Shown here in pieces: positions 55,353 to 64,000 of a stretch of 64,000 bases of DNA; the stretch's first letter is position 1, and each line of letters opens with the position of its first letter. The DNA comes from an uncultured Acidimicrobiales bacterium (lineage in GTDB: Bacteria > Actinomycetota > Acidimicrobiia > Acidimicrobiales > SHLQ01). The position numbers were made by a program, and so were the translations under genes. The stretch lies in the NCBI GenBank assembly GCA_937922235.1, contig CAKZVC010000033.1, forward strand, positions 1 through 64,000, read 5' to 3'. The notes beneath the pieces were generated by a model that worked only from the letters and a program-made list of their open reading frames with translations, was not told where the DNA came from and did not search any database.

Positions 55353-57575
55353 ATGACGTACCGCCTGGTTTCACGCGCCTTCCGGGGCTCCCGATCCAGG
55401 TTCGCGCCCGCCCTGACGGTGCTCGCGCTCACATCGACGCTGGTCCTCACGCCACCCGTTGGTGCTCAAGACGCTGGTCCTCCATCGCCCGATCGGCCGG
55501 AAGAGGCCGTGACGGTTCCCAGCCGGGACCAGACGGGGTTTGATCCTCATGTTGGCGAAGAACAGATCGGTGACGACACGGTCGCCCAGCTAGCTGAAGA
55601 TCCAAGCACTGCTCCTCCAGGCACACGCGTGAACGTTGAGGTGTATGGCCCGAATCTGCAACAGGTCCGCACCCAAATCCGCTCATTCGGCGGCGAGATC
55701 TATGGTTCGGTCCCCGGGTTCTTTGTCGAGGCTCGCGTTCCCGTCGAGTTTCTCTCTTCGCTCAACAGCGCTGACGGTGTTACTCGCGTGTCGAGCGTGA
55801 CTCGGGCAAGCACGATCAAGCCGAAGTCGTTCAACAGCAACAACAGCGCGTTGGCCAACACTGTCGCAACCACCTTCCAGATGGAGGCGTGGCACACCGT
55901 CGGCCACACCGGCGCTGGCCAAAAAGTCGGCATTCTTGACATCTTCGGCACCGAGGAGCTCGAGTTTGCGATTGCACAAGGTCGGGTGCCTGCTCCTGCT
56001 GGGGCATTCTGCCTGGACAGCGGCAGCTCGTGCTCGATCACACTTCGAAGCGGTGGCCCCCATGGCGTTGCCGTGGCGGAGATCATTCATCAGATGGCAC
56101 CTGATGCCGAGCTCTACTTCGCGACAGTGACGACACTAAGCGATCTTGCCGCAGCCATCGATTGGTTCGCAGCCCAGGGTGTCACCGTGATCAACCGGTC
56201 AGAGACGTCGGAGTTCGACGGGCCGGGCGACGGCACTGGCCCGACCGCATCTCTCGTCGAACGAGCGGTCGATCTCGACATGGTGTGGGTCGCTGCAGGT
56301 GGCAACGCCTCGGGCGGAGACAACCGTGCGGGCCAGAACTGGCTTGGCGAGTTCAATGACCCCGATGGCAACGGCTTCCATAACTGGGCTGATGGGTCCG
56401 AACGTATGGGCTTCACCTGCAGCTTCTTGCTCGGCATGCGCTGGGATGATTGGGACAGCGACTCGATCGCCACCGACTACGACATCTGGATCTACGACGA
56501 CGAGAACGATCGCATCCCAGAGGCCAAAGGCGAAGACACGCAAAATGAAGCTGCTCATCGACCGCTCGAACATGTAAAGACCAAGTGCTCGGGTGCTACC
56601 GACCGCGATTATTTGGCGATTCGACGCTTTGGCGATCCTGAGCCCGATGGTGTCGACACGCTACAGATCTTGGGCAATCAGACACTTTTTGACGAATGGG
56701 TAAACACCAGCTCGGCTACCGGCCCTGGGGCAGATTCAAAGAGCCCTGGCGCGGTAACTGTCGGCGCAACCCAGTCAGCAAACTCGCTGTCGCTTGCCGA
56801 ATACTCTTCGCATGGCCCAACGATCGATGGCCGCAACGGTGTCGATGTTGCGGCGCCCTCGTGCCTTCCCATTCCGGTGTTCTTCAACTTCTGTTTCTCA
56901 GGAACGAGCGCCAGCGCACCGGTCATGACTGGTGTTGTCGCTGTCCTTCGAGGTGCGCGAGTTGTCGAGTCGGCCCCGCAGATCGACGAGGTTCTCCCCC
57001 GCATCACCAGCGATGAAGGTGTCCCGGGCCCTGATCCCCAGTACGGCGTTGGCTCGCTTCGTCTTCCGCCGCCAAGCTTCCTCGGCGCCCGAACTGTCCT
57101 TCCAACGTGCAATGGCATTCCCGCAACGCTCGTGGGCACCGACGGCGACGATGTGCTCGTCGGCACTGACGGCGACGATGTCATCATCGGCGGCCGTGGC
57201 AACGATCGGATTAGTGGCCTCGATGGTAACGACCTCATCTGCGGTGGCTTCGGCGACGACATCTTGGACGGCGGTGCTGGCGACGACATCATCCTGGCTG
57301 GACCGGGCGCCGACGTTGCACGAGGCCGTGCCGGAAGCGACTCAATCTTCGGCGGCCACGGACATGACGAGCTCGAAGGCAACGCTGGCAACGACGAGAT
57401 TCGCGGCTTTGCCGGACGTGACTACGTCAAGGGTGGTCTCGGCGACGATGTGGTCTTCGGTGGCCCCGGCAACGATCGGATCGTCGGCGGCAAAGGCCTC
57501 GATGAGCTCTTCGGCGGCAACGGTGTTGATCGCTGCCGCGAGCCAATCGAAGTAGCCGTCAGCTGCCGCAACTAG
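55353..57575 (+). CDS. Secreted subtilisin-like (S8) protease with C-terminal RTX repeats
   Basis: VGILDIFG (Asp), GGPHGVAVAEIIHQMAPDAELYF (His), SGTSASAPVMTGVVAVLR (Ser); GGxGxD repeats from about 57130. Confidence 0.82.
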   Translation: MTYRLVSRAFRGSRSRFAPALTVLALTSTLVLTPPVGAQDAGPPSPDRPEEAVTVPSRDQTGFDPHVGEEQIGDDTVAQLAEDPSTAPPGTRVNVEVYGPNLQQVRTQIRSFGGEIYGSVPGFFVEARVPVEFLSSLNSADGVTRVSSVTRASTIKPKSFNSNNSALANTVATTFQMEAWHTVGHTGAGQKVGILDIFGTEELEFAIAQGRVPAPAGAFCLDSGSSCSITLRSGGPHGVAVAEIIHQMAPDAELYFATVTTLSDLAAAIDWFAAQGVTVINRSETSEFDGPGDGTGPTASLVERAVDLDMVWVAAGGNASGGDNRAGQNWLGEFNDPDGNGFHNWADGSERMGFTCSFLLGMRWDDWDSDSIATDYDIWIYDDENDRIPEAKGEDTQNEAAHRPLEHVKTKCSGATDRDYLAIRRFGDPEPDGVDTLQILGNQTLFDEWVNTSSATGPGADSKSPGAVTVGATQSANSLSLAEYSSHGPTIDGRNGVDVAAPSCLPIPVFFNFCFSGTSASAPVMTGVVAVLRGARVVESAPQIDEVLPRITSDEGVPGPDPQYGVGSLRLPPPSFLGARTVLPTCNGIPATLVGTDGDDVLVGTDGDDVIIGGRGNDRISGLDGNDLICGGFGDDILDGGAGDDIILAGPGADVARGRAGSDSIFGGHGHDELEGNAGNDEIRGFAGRDYVKGGLGDDVVFGGPGNDRIVGGKGLDELFGGNGVDRCREPIEVAVSCRN

Positions 57576-57594
57576 CGACGAGTTTGACCTGCCC

Positions 57595-58266
57595 TTAGTC
57601 GAGGATGATGTCGGCTGGACCTTGGCCGGCTAGCCAGTGTTTGCGGCAGCGCAGTTCGTAGGTGACTTCGGGGGCACGTTCGGGGTCGTCTACGACGACG
57701 AGCTCGCCTTCATAGACCTGGATGCCGTCGACGATTCGGGCGTTGTGGGTCGCTCGGTCGCCGCACCAGCAGCGGGCTTCGCACTGGATTGCCTCGCACA
57801 CGTCGGCGAGTTCGAGCAGGCGTGCCGTGCCGTCGAAGAGCTTGCCTCGGAAGTCGGTGAGCAGGCCAAACGCAAAGACATCGAGGCCATGCTGGTCGAC
57901 GATCTCGGCCAGCTGCTCGATTTGTTCAGACGTGTAGAACTGGACTTCGTCGCACACTAAGTAGTCGAGGGGTTCGCCGTTGTTGTTCGCGATCTCGTGA
58001 ATGTCGACAGTTGGATCGATCACGACGGCATCGGCGCTCACGCCAAGGCGGGAGCTGACTCTCGCACCCTTGCGATCGAGCATGCTGCACAGTGCCCCAC
58101 GGAGCCCGCCGTGGGTGAGGTTGTGGTGGATCTGGAGCGCTTGGGTCGACTTTCCCGAGCCCATCGTGCCGAACTGAAACCGCAGCACGCCGATGACCGA
58201 CGTCGACCGGCGACGGGTTCCGGGGATGGTTTGCTGGACGGAAATGTGGGAAGACGTATCGCTCAT
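57595..58266 (-). CDS. tdk: Thymidine kinase
   Basis: LRFQFGTMGSGKSTQAL, YLVCDEVQFYTSEQI, zinc-binding Cys residues. Confidence 0.94.
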   Translation of the reverse strand: MSDTSSHISVQQTIPGTRRRSTSVIGVLRFQFGTMGSGKSTQALQIHHNLTHGGLRGALCSMLDRKGARVSSRLGVSADAVVIDPTVDIHEIANNNGEPLDYLVCDEVQFYTSEQIEQLAEIVDQHGLDVFAFGLLTDFRGKLFDGTARLLELADVCEAIQCEARCWCGDRATHNARIVDGIQVYEGELVVVDDPERAPEVTYELRCRKHWLAGQGPADIILD

Positions 58267-61200
58267 GAACAACCGCTAGACGAGCCGCAGTCGCGGCAGG
58301 CGTAACAGCTTCCCGCACGAACCATCTGTGTGCCGCACTGGCCGCAAAAAGGTGCCGTCGAGCCGTGCTCGGCGTGCGGAGTTGGTGATGCGGTCGCAGC
58401 CTTTGGAGGGTCGGCGATGACGTCTTGGCCCTGTACCGACGGTGTTGTTGCCTCGACGACTCCGGGCAGCGTTGGTTGGCTTCGCTCGCCGGTGGTCAAG
58501 ATGTTGCGCGAGGTGCGCTCGTCGAGCGTCATGTATTCGACAGCCAAACGACGGAAGAGGTAGTCCATCAGGCTCGAGGCGAGCCGCAGGTCGGCATCGT
58601 CGGTCATCCCGGCGGGTTCGAAGCGCATGCCGACGAACGCGTCGACAAATGCGCTGAGCGGCACGCCGTACTGGAGGCCGTGACTCACCGAAATGGCAAA
58701 GGCATCCATGATGCCAGCAAGGGTTGAGCCCTGCTTGGAGACCCGGATGAACAGCTCGCCGGGGCGGCCATCTTCGTATTCGCCAACGGTGACAAAGCCC
58801 TTACAATCTGCAACGCGGAACTCGAACGTGCGTGATGCTCGAGACCGGGGCAACTTCTCGCGTTCGGGCACCCGAGCCTGAGCGGCAACGACCGCATCGG
58901 CTGCGCCTGCAGGAGTGTCGGTGGTCTCCGACGACTTGGCAGTGAGGGGCTGGCCGACCTTGCAGTTGTCTCGGTAGAGCGCCACGGCTTTGAGGCCGGA
59001 CTTCCAGCCGTCGATCATGATCTGTTCGAACTCGTCGATGCTGGTCGACTCGGGGGTGTTGACGGTCTTGGAGATGGCCCCGGAGAGGAATGGCTGCACG
59101 GCCGCCATCATCTTGATGTGGCCTTCGGGGGCGATGACGTTGTCGCCCATCGAGCACGCAAACACCGCAACGTGTTCGTCGGCCAGGCCCGGTGCGCCAA
59201 GAACCGACCCCGTATCAGAAATGTGCGCTTCGATTGCGGTTACGGCGCTCTCGTCGTAGCCGAGTTGGGTGAGCGCCCGGCCGACGCCCTGGTTCACGAT
59301 CGACATCGTGCCGCCGCCGACGAGCTTCTTCATCTTGACGAGGCCGAGGTCGGGCTCGATGCCCGTGGTGTCGCAGTCCATCATGAAGCTGATGGTGCCA
59401 GTTGGGGCCAGCACCGTGGCTTGAGCGTTTCGCACGCCGTGCTTGGCTGCGCGGACGCACGTGTCGTCCCACGCCGCGTTCGCCGCGTCTAGGAGCTCGT
59501 CTGGGACGAGCTCGGCGTCGATGTGGGCAACTGCACCGCGGTGCATGCCGAGGACGCGCTGGACGTTCTCTGCGTCTGCGGCGTAGCCGTCAAACGGGCC
59601 GACCTTCTCGGCGAGGCGGGTCGACATGTTGTACGCCGAGCCACCCATAAGGGCGGTAATCGCTCCAGCGATAGCACGGCCGCGGTCGGAGTCGTACGGG
59701 GCCCCGACAGCCATGAGGAGTGCACCAAGGTTGGCGTAGCCCAAGCCGAGCTGGCGGAACTTGCGGGTGTTCTCGCCGATCTTTTCCGTGGGATAGTCGG
59801 CGGGGCCAACAATGATCTCTTGGGCGGCAACAATGATGTCGACCGCCGAAATGAACTCGTCGATCTCAAACTGGCGGCCCGTCTCTTCGGGGCGATGGAA
59901 GGCAAGCAGGTTCAAGCTGGCAAGGTTGCACGCGCTGTTGTCGATGTGCATGTACTCGCTGCAATTCTTCACGACGAGTCCGTTGACGACATAGGAATGG
60001 TTGCGCGGTTCACAAAGGTTGTAGGTCACCTCGGCCGGTTGGTGTTCACGAGATACCAGCCGCGTGCTGGTCTTGACGTTGTACGGCGTCTTCTTTCGCG
60101 CCGCGAAGATCTCATCAAGTCGACCGGCCTTCGAGGACAATCCAAACCCGATGTGGTTTGCGAACCTGTCGATGCTGGATGACGAGATGCGAAGGTCGTA
60201 CATCGCCGACGACCCGTAGCCAACCGTCGTGCCATCCTGTCGCACGTAGTGAAAGCCAGAATCGCCAGCACCGCATGTCTCGTAAATGCGGCTTGACACA
60301 CCGAATTGAGTCAACAGACGTTGCGCGCCGCGCAGAAGCTTCTTGGACGTCGACCCTAAGCCAACGTAGTGGCCCTTTGACTCGTTGAAGACAACAGTGC
60401 CGTCAGCATCAAACAAGCCGCGCAGGAACGACGCAGCGATCTCTGCTGGAGCCTGCTCGATAGACCATGGGACTTCCTTCTCAGCTGATCTCACGGGAAG
60501 AACGCCGAGTGACTCCACGAAGCGCGTGAACGCTCCGCGAGTCATGCGGAGCTGGACTGTGCCGTTCTCCTGAGTCGAGGGTCTTGGAGACACACCGTTA
60601 TTGATCTCCGTCATGAGCGCTTGGTGTAGCGGCATCAGTTCGTCTTGTTCGTCCTGTGTTCCGTAGATCGCAGAAATCGTGTTCTTTGTGATGCATCCGT
60701 CGCCAACGATCCACCCAAGATAGTGAGCAAACTCGTCGGTCCATTTCTCCGGAAGTACAAGCTCGCCTTTCGAGTACCCCTTCAAACGGTAGGCGGAGGC
60801 GTTTGTAGACACTGGCAACGAGTAGTCAGCTGCAACGGTCTTCGACTCGACATCAAGCGTTGCAACCTCATCGGTTTCCGTCAGGTTCTCAGCGGCGACC
60901 CAGCCGCGGTTCGTCGTGAACAGGCTGTGGTTCGGGGTGCAGCGCACCTCCATACCGTTCGCGAACTCGAGCCGCATGATCGGGTTCATGCCGGTGATCA
61001 TGATCGCTTCGGGAGAGGTAAGCAGCGTTGCCTTTTCCGGTGCGTCCACGTTGGTGATGTCGTGGGTGTACACCTGGAAGGTCTCGCCATCTTGCACGCG
61101 CCTAGTCAGCTCATCGAAACGGATAAGCCCTCGGTCGGTATGGACTAGCGAGTCGCCCGTGAAACACGGGTTACTTCCGTTGATTCTCCCGGCGTTTGGG

Positions 61201-62231
61201 GTGGTGTGCCAGCGGTTGATCGTGGTGTCGTACTGGATGCCGGGGTCGGCGCATTCCCAGGCAGCGGTTGCGATCTCGCGCAGGAGCTCACGAGCGGGCA
61301 TTGTCTTTTGGATGCTGCCGTCGAGCACGGAACGCAGGTGCCAGTCAGCGCCTTCCTCGACGGCCTGCATGAACTCGTCGGTGACCCGAACCGAGTTGTT
61401 GGCGTTCTGATATTGAATCGAGAACGAATCGGCGCCATCGAGGTCCATGTCGAAGCCGGCGTCTCGCAGTGCTCGGGCCTTTTGTTCTTCTTTGGCCTTG
61501 CACCAAACAAACTCTTGGACGTCGGGATGGCTGACATCGAGCATGACCATCTTGGCGGCTCGGCGCGTCTTGCCACCGCTCTTGATCGTGCCGGCCGATG
61601 CGTCGGCGCCGCGCATGAAGCTGACCGGGCCCGAAGCTGTTCCACCACCTTCGAGGTGTTCGACCGACGAACGGATCTTTGAGAGGTTCACGCCGGCACC
61701 CGATCCGCCCTTGAAGATCATCCCTTCTTCGGCGTACCAGTTGAGGATCGACTCCATGGTGTCGTCAACGGACAGGATGAAGCAGGCCGATGCCTGTTGC
61801 GGGACGCCCTTCACGCCAATGTTGAACCACACCGGGCTGTTGAAGGCCATCCGCTGCGACACGATGAGGAACTTCAACTCGTCGGAGAAGATGGCTGCTT
61901 CGTCTTCGTTCGCGAAGTAGTCGCCTACGCGGCCCCACTGCGTGATCGTGTCAACCACACGGTCGGCCACCTGACGAAGCGATGTCTCGCGCTCGGGAGT
62001 GTTGAGCGTTCCGCGGAAATACTTCTGGGCCAAGATGTTCGATGCGTTCACCGACCAGGACGCCGGCACCTCGATGTTGGTTTGCTCGAACGCAACTGAA
62101 CCGTCACGCCAATCGTGCAGACGGGCGTCGCGTCGTTCCCAGTCGAAGAGGTCGTACACATCAGCGCCCGCAACGGTATGTCTGCGGGTAAGGCCGAGGG
62201 TGGAGCCGACCGAGGGTGAGGTGAGCGACAT
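58263..62231 (-). CDS. nrdJ: Vitamin B12-dependent ribonucleoside-diphosphate reductase, intein-containing
   Basis: 1322 aa; NPVWFNIGV, PCSEY split by intein, C-terminal CGQCGTQMVRAGSCYACRDCG. Confidence 0.96.
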   Translation of the reverse strand: MSLTSPSVGSTLGLTRRHTVAGADVYDLFDWERRDARLHDWRDGSVAFEQTNIEVPASWSVNASNILAQKYFRGTLNTPERETSLRQVADRVVDTITQWGRVGDYFANEDEAAIFSDELKFLIVSQRMAFNSPVWFNIGVKGVPQQASACFILSVDDTMESILNWYAEEGMIFKGGSGAGVNLSKIRSSVEHLEGGGTASGPVSFMRGADASAGTIKSGGKTRRAAKMVMLDVSHPDVQEFVWCKAKEEQKARALRDAGFDMDLDGADSFSIQYQNANNSVRVTDEFMQAVEEGADWHLRSVLDGSIQKTMPARELLREIATAAWECADPGIQYDTTINRWHTTPNAGRINGSNPCFTGDSLVHTDRGLIRFDELTRRVQDGETFQVYTHDITNVDAPEKATLLTSPEAIMITGMNPIMRLEFANGMEVRCTPNHSLFTTNRGWVAAENLTETDEVATLDVESKTVAADYSLPVSTNASAYRLKGYSKGELVLPEKWTDEFAHYLGWIVGDGCITKNTISAIYGTQDEQDELMPLHQALMTEINNGVSPRPSTQENGTVQLRMTRGAFTRFVESLGVLPVRSAEKEVPWSIEQAPAEIAASFLRGLFDADGTVVFNESKGHYVGLGSTSKKLLRGAQRLLTQFGVSSRIYETCGAGDSGFHYVRQDGTTVGYGSSAMYDLRISSSSIDRFANHIGFGLSSKAGRLDEIFAARKKTPYNVKTSTRLVSREHQPAEVTYNLCEPRNHSYVVNGLVVKNCSEYMHIDNSACNLASLNLLAFHRPEETGRQFEIDEFISAVDIIVAAQEIIVGPADYPTEKIGENTRKFRQLGLGYANLGALLMAVGAPYDSDRGRAIAGAITALMGGSAYNMSTRLAEKVGPFDGYAADAENVQRVLGMHRGAVAHIDAELVPDELLDAANAAWDDTCVRAAKHGVRNAQATVLAPTGTISFMMDCDTTGIEPDLGLVKMKKLVGGGTMSIVNQGVGRALTQLGYDESAVTAIEAHISDTGSVLGAPGLADEHVAVFACSMGDNVIAPEGHIKMMAAVQPFLSGAISKTVNTPESTSIDEFEQIMIDGWKSGLKAVALYRDNCKVGQPLTAKSSETTDTPAGAADAVVAAQARVPEREKLPRSRASRTFEFRVADCKGFVTVGEYEDGRPGELFIRVSKQGSTLAGIMDAFAISVSHGLQYGVPLSAFVDAFVGMRFEPAGMTDDADLRLASSLMDYLFRRLAVEYMTLDERTSRNILTTGERSQPTLPGVVEATTPSVQGQDVIADPPKAATASPTPHAEHGSTAPFCGQCGTQMVRAGSCYACRDCGSSSGCS
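59964..61166 (-). mobile_element. Intein (401 aa) with LAGLIDADG endonuclease, inserted before the NPC|SEY active-site Cys
   Basis: Starts CFTGDSLVHTDRGLIRFDEL, ends NHSYVVNGLVVKN before Cys+1; DOD motifs LGWIVGDG and LRGLFDADG. Confidence 0.96.
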
Positions 62232-62346
62232 GATAGTCCTGTCCGAGGCGTCGCCTCATGAATCATGGGTATCTATAAACACTCGCCCACTCGCAGATGT
62301 TCCTTGAGAGAAGGCGATTGCACAGAAATGTGGCCGAACGCGTTCG

Positions 62347-62437
62347 CAGTCGGAGAAGGGTCCCCGGGGTCAGTTTCCGCGTGAACCCAATGGATGCTGC
62401 GGTTACTCCAGCGTGCCTAAGTCCCCTACTCCGACTG
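62347..62437 (-). promoter_or_regulatory. Long-range stem in nrdJ leader, candidate cis-regulatory RNA
   Basis: CAGTCGGAGAAGGG (from 62347) pairs with CCCTACTCCGACTG (to 62437) with one mismatch. Confidence 0.45.
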
Positions 62438-62514
62438 CAGAGATCACGATAGGGACGAGTGCCTGTGAGCGAAAAGGGGATGACCTGTGAATATTCGGTG
62501 GATTTGTGGCGAGT

Positions 62515-62523
62515 TATCCACAT
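62515..62523 (+). promoter_or_regulatory. Consensus DnaA box TTATCCACA
   Basis: Exact 9-mer between nrdJ and the RibD-like gene. Confidence 0.4.
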
Positions 62524-62580
62524 AACCGCAGCGTTTGTTGTGCGTTCGACCCACGGGAACGGTCGATATCGTTGCGAGTC

Positions 62581-63324
62581 ATGGACCAACTTTTCCCCAC
62601 GGCTGTGGAGAACGTCGACGCCGTAGCCCTCTATGCCGCCGACAAACGCACTCCGCCGCGGGGAAGACCATGGGTTGTTGCGAACATGATTTCGAGTATC
62701 GATGGAGCCATCGAACTCGATGGCTTGTCGGGAGGTCTTGGCGGCCCGGGTGACAAGCAGGTCTTCCGTGCACTTCGAGGCATTGCCGATGTCATCATCG
62801 CAGCCTCGGGAACCGTGATTGCCGAGAATTATCGCCGGGCCCAGACGCCCGAGGACATCCAGGAAATGCGGGTCGAACGAGGCCAGACCGCACTCCCCCG
62901 CATCGCCATCGTCAGCAACTCCCTGAGCATCGAGGCCGATCATCGGATCTTCGACCCTGAAGCTCGCCCGCTAATCATCACGCCGCGCAACGCTCCCTCA
63001 GCTCGAGAGGCTGAGCTCTCGGAAATTGCCGACATCATCCACGCAGGCGACGACACCGTCGATCTCCACGAAGCACTGCGCGCTCTCCGCCAGCTGGGAG
63101 CAAACACCGTGTTGGTCGAAGGCGGTCCCACGCTCAACGCCGCGTTCGTTGCCGAAGATCTGCTCGACGAGTTCTGTCTGTCGTTCTCACCGCTGGTTGC
63201 CGGCGGCAGCGGACCCCGGGTCGTGGGATCCATCGACAGCTCCCCGGCCCATGCCATGGCCCTCGACCGGGTACTGCATCAGGACAGCTTTCTGTTTCAT
63301 CGCTACCTGCGGGCACGCGACTAG
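62581..63324 (+). CDS. RibD C-terminal-type pyrimidine reductase-like protein
   Basis: RPWVVANMISSIDGAIELDGLSGGLGGPGDKQVFRALRGIADVIIAASGTV; LVEGGPTLNAAF. Confidence 0.88.
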   Translation: MDQLFPTAVENVDAVALYAADKRTPPRGRPWVVANMISSIDGAIELDGLSGGLGGPGDKQVFRALRGIADVIIAASGTVIAENYRRAQTPEDIQEMRVERGQTALPRIAIVSNSLSIEADHRIFDPEARPLIITPRNAPSAREAELSEIADIIHAGDDTVDLHEALRALRQLGANTVLVEGGPTLNAAFVAEDLLDEFCLSFSPLVAGGSGPRVVGSIDSSPAHAMALDRVLHQDSFLFHRYLRARD

Positions 63325-63330
63325 CCATCG

Positions 63331-63720
63331 CTAGCCCCGGATCGTCATGTGGTCGATGATGATCTGCTGACCGATCTCGAGCTGAGACCCGCCGGTGAGG
63401 ACTTTGAGTTCATCGACGATGGGGCGAACGTCTTCGCCCGGACGAGCGACTTCGCTCGCAATAGCCCACAACGTGTCGCCCGGGCGCACAACGTAGACCT
63501 CGATTGCGTCGACGATCTCGGCATCGGGCGACACCGGCTGGACTGGACTGTTGGCTGCTGCGTCACCGCCGAAACCAACAAAGGCGATGATGATGACCAA
63601 CCCGAGTACTGCGGCGAGCAGCAGGTTGATCGACGATGCAGGCGTGCTCGGTGCCGGATGGGTACGAACACGAGGGCGAACGGTGACTGGCTGGGTCTGG
63701 GTCGTGAAAGTCATGGTCAT
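63331..63720 (-). CDS. LysM-domain membrane protein, possibly SOS-induced (Rv2719c/YneA-like position)
   Basis: TM segment then YVVRPGDTLWAIASEVARPGEDVRPIVDELKVLTGGSQLEIGQQIII. Confidence 0.8.
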   Translation of the reverse strand: MTMTFTTQTQPVTVRPRVRTHPAPSTPASSINLLLAAVLGLVIIIAFVGFGGDAAANSPVQPVSPDAEIVDAIEVYVVRPGDTLWAIASEVARPGEDVRPIVDELKVLTGGSQLEIGQQIIIDHMTIRG

Positions 63721-63937
63721 CAGTATTCTCCTGGGGTGTGACACTCACCGGGAAACCGTTGAAACGTCAGTGTTTTCTGACACATTTCTTCCGGATTTCC
63801 CAGAGGATCGAGCGGCCGCAGCCGCTCGATCGAAAGGACTGGCCTCCACCCCACTTCGAGAATTCTCGAAGGTCCTTGACCGGGTACGGTTGTTCGGCGA
63901 ACATGTGTTTGGCGAACTTCCGTTCCCTATGTATAGT

Positions 63938-63982
63938 TCGAACAGTTGTACGATGCAACACTGATATCGAAAGTTTGTTCGA
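63938..63982. promoter_or_regulatory. Two LexA-box-like sites (SOS operators)
   Basis: TCGAACagttGTACGA (63938-63953) and TCGAAAgtttGTTCGA (63967-63982), each one mismatch from TCGAACnnnnGTTCGA. Confidence 0.7.
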
Positions 63983-64000
63983 TATCGACGAAGTACAGCC

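Noticed and set aside
62232-62520. Canonical cobalamin riboswitch upstream of nrdJ
   Set aside because: No clear B12 box (GCCACTG) or canonical core seen; only a generic long stem is supported.
62515-62523. Replication origin
   Set aside because: Only one perfect DnaA box seen and no dnaA/dnaN/gyrB neighborhood.

Overview
The window is about 64 kb of GC-rich actinobacterial chromosome. It has mycothiol ligase MshC, PimA/PatA/PgsA, PdtaR and LexA-box features, and most resembles an Acidimicrobiia-like lineage (inference). It is mostly core genome: pdtaR-polA; a type II FAS operon (fabD-fabH-fabG-acpP-fabF-nudix); yebC-pdxT-pdxS; pimA-patA-pgsA-HIT-thrS, in Mycobacterium-like order; mshC; fabI; thiN; murF/ddl; an acyl-reductase/LarA-like/PlsC operon with a divergent TetR; a SARP regulator; aconitase; citrate synthase; tdk; an intein-containing B12-dependent nrdJ; and a LysM gene next to LexA-box-like sites. 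The strongest unusual signal is a DsbF/TlpA-like thioredoxin lipoprotein at 19301-19879 (minus strand). Both CxxC cysteines are replaced by in-frame TGA codons (WAPW-TGA-PT-TGA-RGEAP), and a SECIS-like hairpin with a GGUC loop follows, so it is a candidate double-selenocysteine (UxxU) protein that ORF callers split in two. Other leads: a TACCAATTGGTA palindrome shared by the FAS-II operon and the TetR/acyl-reductase operon; a nested double palindrome upstream of another TetR operon; a dispersed intergenic repeat family; a hairpin-rich intergenic region at 44.5-44.8 kb; a structured nrdJ leader; a FabD with a C-terminal biotinyl/lipoyl-like domain; and a degenerate M48 pseudoprotease. All calls come from reading the sequence; no searches were run.
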